Positions 5,504 through 6,783 of a stretch of 6,783 bases of DNA are shown here, in pieces. Source of the DNA: Roseicyclus sp. (GTDB lineage: Bacteria; Pseudomonadota; Alphaproteobacteria; Rhodobacterales; Rhodobacteraceae). Where the stretch lies: positions 1-6,783 of the forward strand of contig JAGYLB010000095.1 in assembly GCA_018401055.1 (NCBI GenBank), given 5' to 3'. The position numbers and the translations under genes were made by a program. The notes beneath the pieces are model-generated. The model worked only from the letters and a program-made list of their open reading frames with translations, made no database searches and was not told where the DNA came from. Every line of letters begins with the position of its first letter. The stretch's first letter is position 1.

Positions 5504-6709
5504 ATGACCCAGATCACACAGACAGACATCTTCATTTCCGGCGGCGGTGTCGCCGGGCTGACCGCCGCTGCCGCCTTCGGACAGGCGGGGTTCTCCGTCA
5601 TCTGCGCCGATCCGTCGCCGCCGATCACCGATGCCGCAACCGAAGGCTCCGACCTGCGCACCACGGCCTTCTTGCAACCGTCGCGGCATTTCCTCGACCG
5701 TGCAGGGTTGTGGGACAGGCTGGCGCCCCACGCCATGCCTTTGCAGGTGATGCGCATTGTCGATGCGGGCGGCGAGGTGTCCGAACCCCGTGTCGCCCAT
5801 GATTTCGACGCCGCCGACATCTCGGACCTGCCCTTTGGCTGGAACCTGCCCAACTGGCTGCTCAGGCGCGAGATCGTGGCCCATCTATCCGACCTGCCCA
5901 ACGTCGATTTCCGCCCCGGCACCGGTACGGCAACGGTGATGACCCGCGAGGCCGAGGCCCGCGTGACCCTGACCGATGGCGACCACGTTGTGGCCAAACT
6001 GGTGATCGGCGCAGATGGCCGCACCAGCCCGGTGCGCGAGGCCGCGGGGATCGCTGTGACCACCATGCGCTACGGTCAAAAGGCGTTGGCCTTTGCCGTC
6101 ACCCACCCGATCCCGCACGAGAATGTCTCCACCGAGATCCACCGCTCGGGAGGGCCCTTCACCTTGGTGCCGCTCCCCGATCACGACGGCCGCCCCTGTT
6201 CCGCCGTGGTCTGGATGGAGCGCGGCCCCGAGGCGCTGCGGCTGGCCGCCCTGTCTGAGGAGGCGTTCAACGCCGAGATGACGGAACGGTCCGCCCATCT
6301 GTTCGGCCCGCTCACTCTGGTGACGCGCCGCACGCTCTGGCCGATCATCAGCCAGATCGCCGCGCGGATGGAGGCCGAGCGCGTGGCGCTGGTGGCCGAG
6401 GCCGCCCATGTGGTGCCGCCGATCGGCGCGCAGGGGCTGAACATGAGCCTCAAGGACCTGCGCGTGCTGCTGGATCTGGCCGAGGCAAACCGTGCCGATC
6501 CCGGCGCACGCGACCTATTGCGGAAATACCACCGCGCCCGCCATGCCGAGGTTATGGCGCGAGTGACCGGCGTCGATGCGCTCAACCGCGCCTCGATGGC
6601 CGAGGCACAGGGTCTGCGCGACCTGCGGATGCGGGCGCTGAACGCGATCTATTCGGTGACGCCCGTGCGCCGCGTCATGATGCGCGCGGGGCTCGGCGCG
6701 ACGGGCTGA
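5504..6709 (+). CDS. UbiH/UbiF-type FAD-dependent monooxygenase (ubiquinone ring hydroxylase family)
   Basis: The 401-residue product is a class A flavoprotein monooxygenase of the UbiH/UbiF/COQ6 family, which hydroxylates the aromatic ring during ubiquinone synthesis using FAD, NAD(P)H and O2, usually beside the inner membrane. A Rossmann FAD site opens the protein (ISGGGVAGLTAA, GGGVAG at 13-18). DLRTTAFLQPSRHFLDRAGLW follows the family pattern after it. The GADGR motif (Asp171) is in the middle, and AEAAHVVPPIGAQGLNMSLKDL (from 298) forms the second FAD site. In the last motif the classical Gly-Asp is Ala298-Glu299, a variant I have seen in alphaproteobacterial homologues. Which ring position it hydroxylates cannot be told from sequence, so no symbol is given. 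The ATG at 5504 matches the family N-terminus, but no Shine-Dalgarno sequence precedes it. An in-frame TTG at 5435 would add 23 unlikely residues. The gene is intact and ends just before a hairpin repeat. Confidence 0.93.
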   Translation: MTQITQTDIFISGGGVAGLTAAAAFGQAGFSVICADPSPPITDAATEGSDLRTTAFLQPSRHFLDRAGLWDRLAPHAMPLQVMRIVDAGGEVSEPRVAHDFDAADISDLPFGWNLPNWLLRREIVAHLSDLPNVDFRPGTGTATVMTREAEARVTLTDGDHVVAKLVIGADGRTSPVREAAGIAVTTMRYGQKALAFAVTHPIPHENVSTEIHRSGGPFTLVPLPDHDGRPCSAVVWMERGPEALRLAALSEEAFNAEMTERSAHLFGPLTLVTRRTLWPIISQIAARMEAERVALVAEAAHVVPPIGAQGLNMSLKDLRVLLDLAEANRADPGARDLLRKYHRARHAEVMARVTGVDALNRASMAEAQGLRDLRMRALNAIYSVTPVRRVMMRAGLGATG

Positions 6710-6716
6710 GGCCAGA

Positions 6717-6741
6717 CCGGGGGCTCTGCCCCGGACCCCGG
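6717..6741 (+). repeat. GC-rich hairpin resembling a Rhodobacterales extragenic repeat; terminator-like
   Basis: Starting 8 bases after the monooxygenase stop, CCGGGG (6717-6722) pairs with CCCCGG (6729-6734) around GCTCTG. The downstream CCCCGG copy can form a second small stem, CCGG-ACC-CCGG (6731-6741). The order GGGGGCTCTGCCCC, GGACCCC, GGAGTA and then an A-rich purine stretch resembles a short intergenic element I recall as common in Rhodobacter and Paracoccus genomes. It is placed to act as a transcription terminator, though no T-run follows. The remaining bases to 6783 show no gene that I can support. Confidence 0.6.
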
Positions 6742-6783
6742 AGTAATTGCAAAGCAAAGAGGGCAGGCGCGGATCAGCCCAGA

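Noticed and set aside
5099..5884. 261-codon minus-strand frame across the nucleotidase and monooxygenase genes
   Set aside because: It runs opposite the conserved ends of two recognised genes and across their intergenic gap; the composition is that of a shadow frame.
1..6783. CRISPR array, insertion sequence, prophage, tRNA or toxin-antitoxin pair
   Set aside because: No spaced direct repeats, transposase or integrase motifs, tRNA-like folds or small paired genes were found on either strand. All recognised genes are ordinary chromosomal families.

Overview
The window reads as ordinary chromosomal DNA from an alphaproteobacterium, most likely of the Rhodobacterales (Rhodobacter/Paracoccus/roseobacter relatives). 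The evidence is strong GC codon bias, close packing of genes, Rhodobacterales-like protein sequences, a TTAA-N7-TTAA box of the CtrA type, and a GC-rich hairpin near the right end that resembles an extragenic repeat I associate with this order. No phage, insertion sequence, CRISPR array, tRNA or rRNA is visible.

Layout, left to right. Positions 1-17 may hold the first codons of a minus-strand gene that leaves the window. A terminator-like hairpin (104-130) follows a minus-strand GatB/YqeY-domain gene (140-598). A divergent promoter region (599-747) separates it from carA (748-1896, plus), the glutaminase subunit of carbamoyl-phosphate synthase; carB is not next to it. A CtrA-type box lies between carA and a plus-strand gene (1992-4002) for a membrane family 2 glycosyltransferase with an N-terminal MshEN/T2SSE-N domain. 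This gene is interrupted by one frameshift. It meets, tail to tail with a 32-bp overlap, a minus-strand GntR/FadR-type (FCD) regulator (3971-4624). Divergent from the regulator is a HAD-family pyrimidine 5'-nucleotidase gene (4723-5395) broken by two frameshifts and lacking the usual motif II Thr/Ser. An AT-richer gap leads to an intact UbiH/UbiF-type FAD monooxygenase gene (5504-6709), followed by the GC-rich hairpin repeat.

How the genes fit together. CarA supplies ammonia for carbamoyl phosphate (pyrimidine and arginine synthesis); a pyrimidine nucleotidase would act at the other end of pyrimidine metabolism, but nothing shows that they form one operon. The UbiH-type enzyme belongs to ubiquinone synthesis, and the glycosyltransferase probably makes or exports a surface polysaccharide. 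The regulator's probable promoter is flanked by GCAAG/CTTGC half-sites, which suggests autoregulation and possibly control of the divergent nucleotidase gene.

I see no convincing new system. The points most worth a second look are three frame disruptions within about 2.6 kb (sequence errors or real decay), the MshEN-GT2 fusion with weak c-di-GMP motifs, the CtrA-type box in front of it, the motif II substitution in the HAD gene, and the half-site arrangement around the regulator's promoter.
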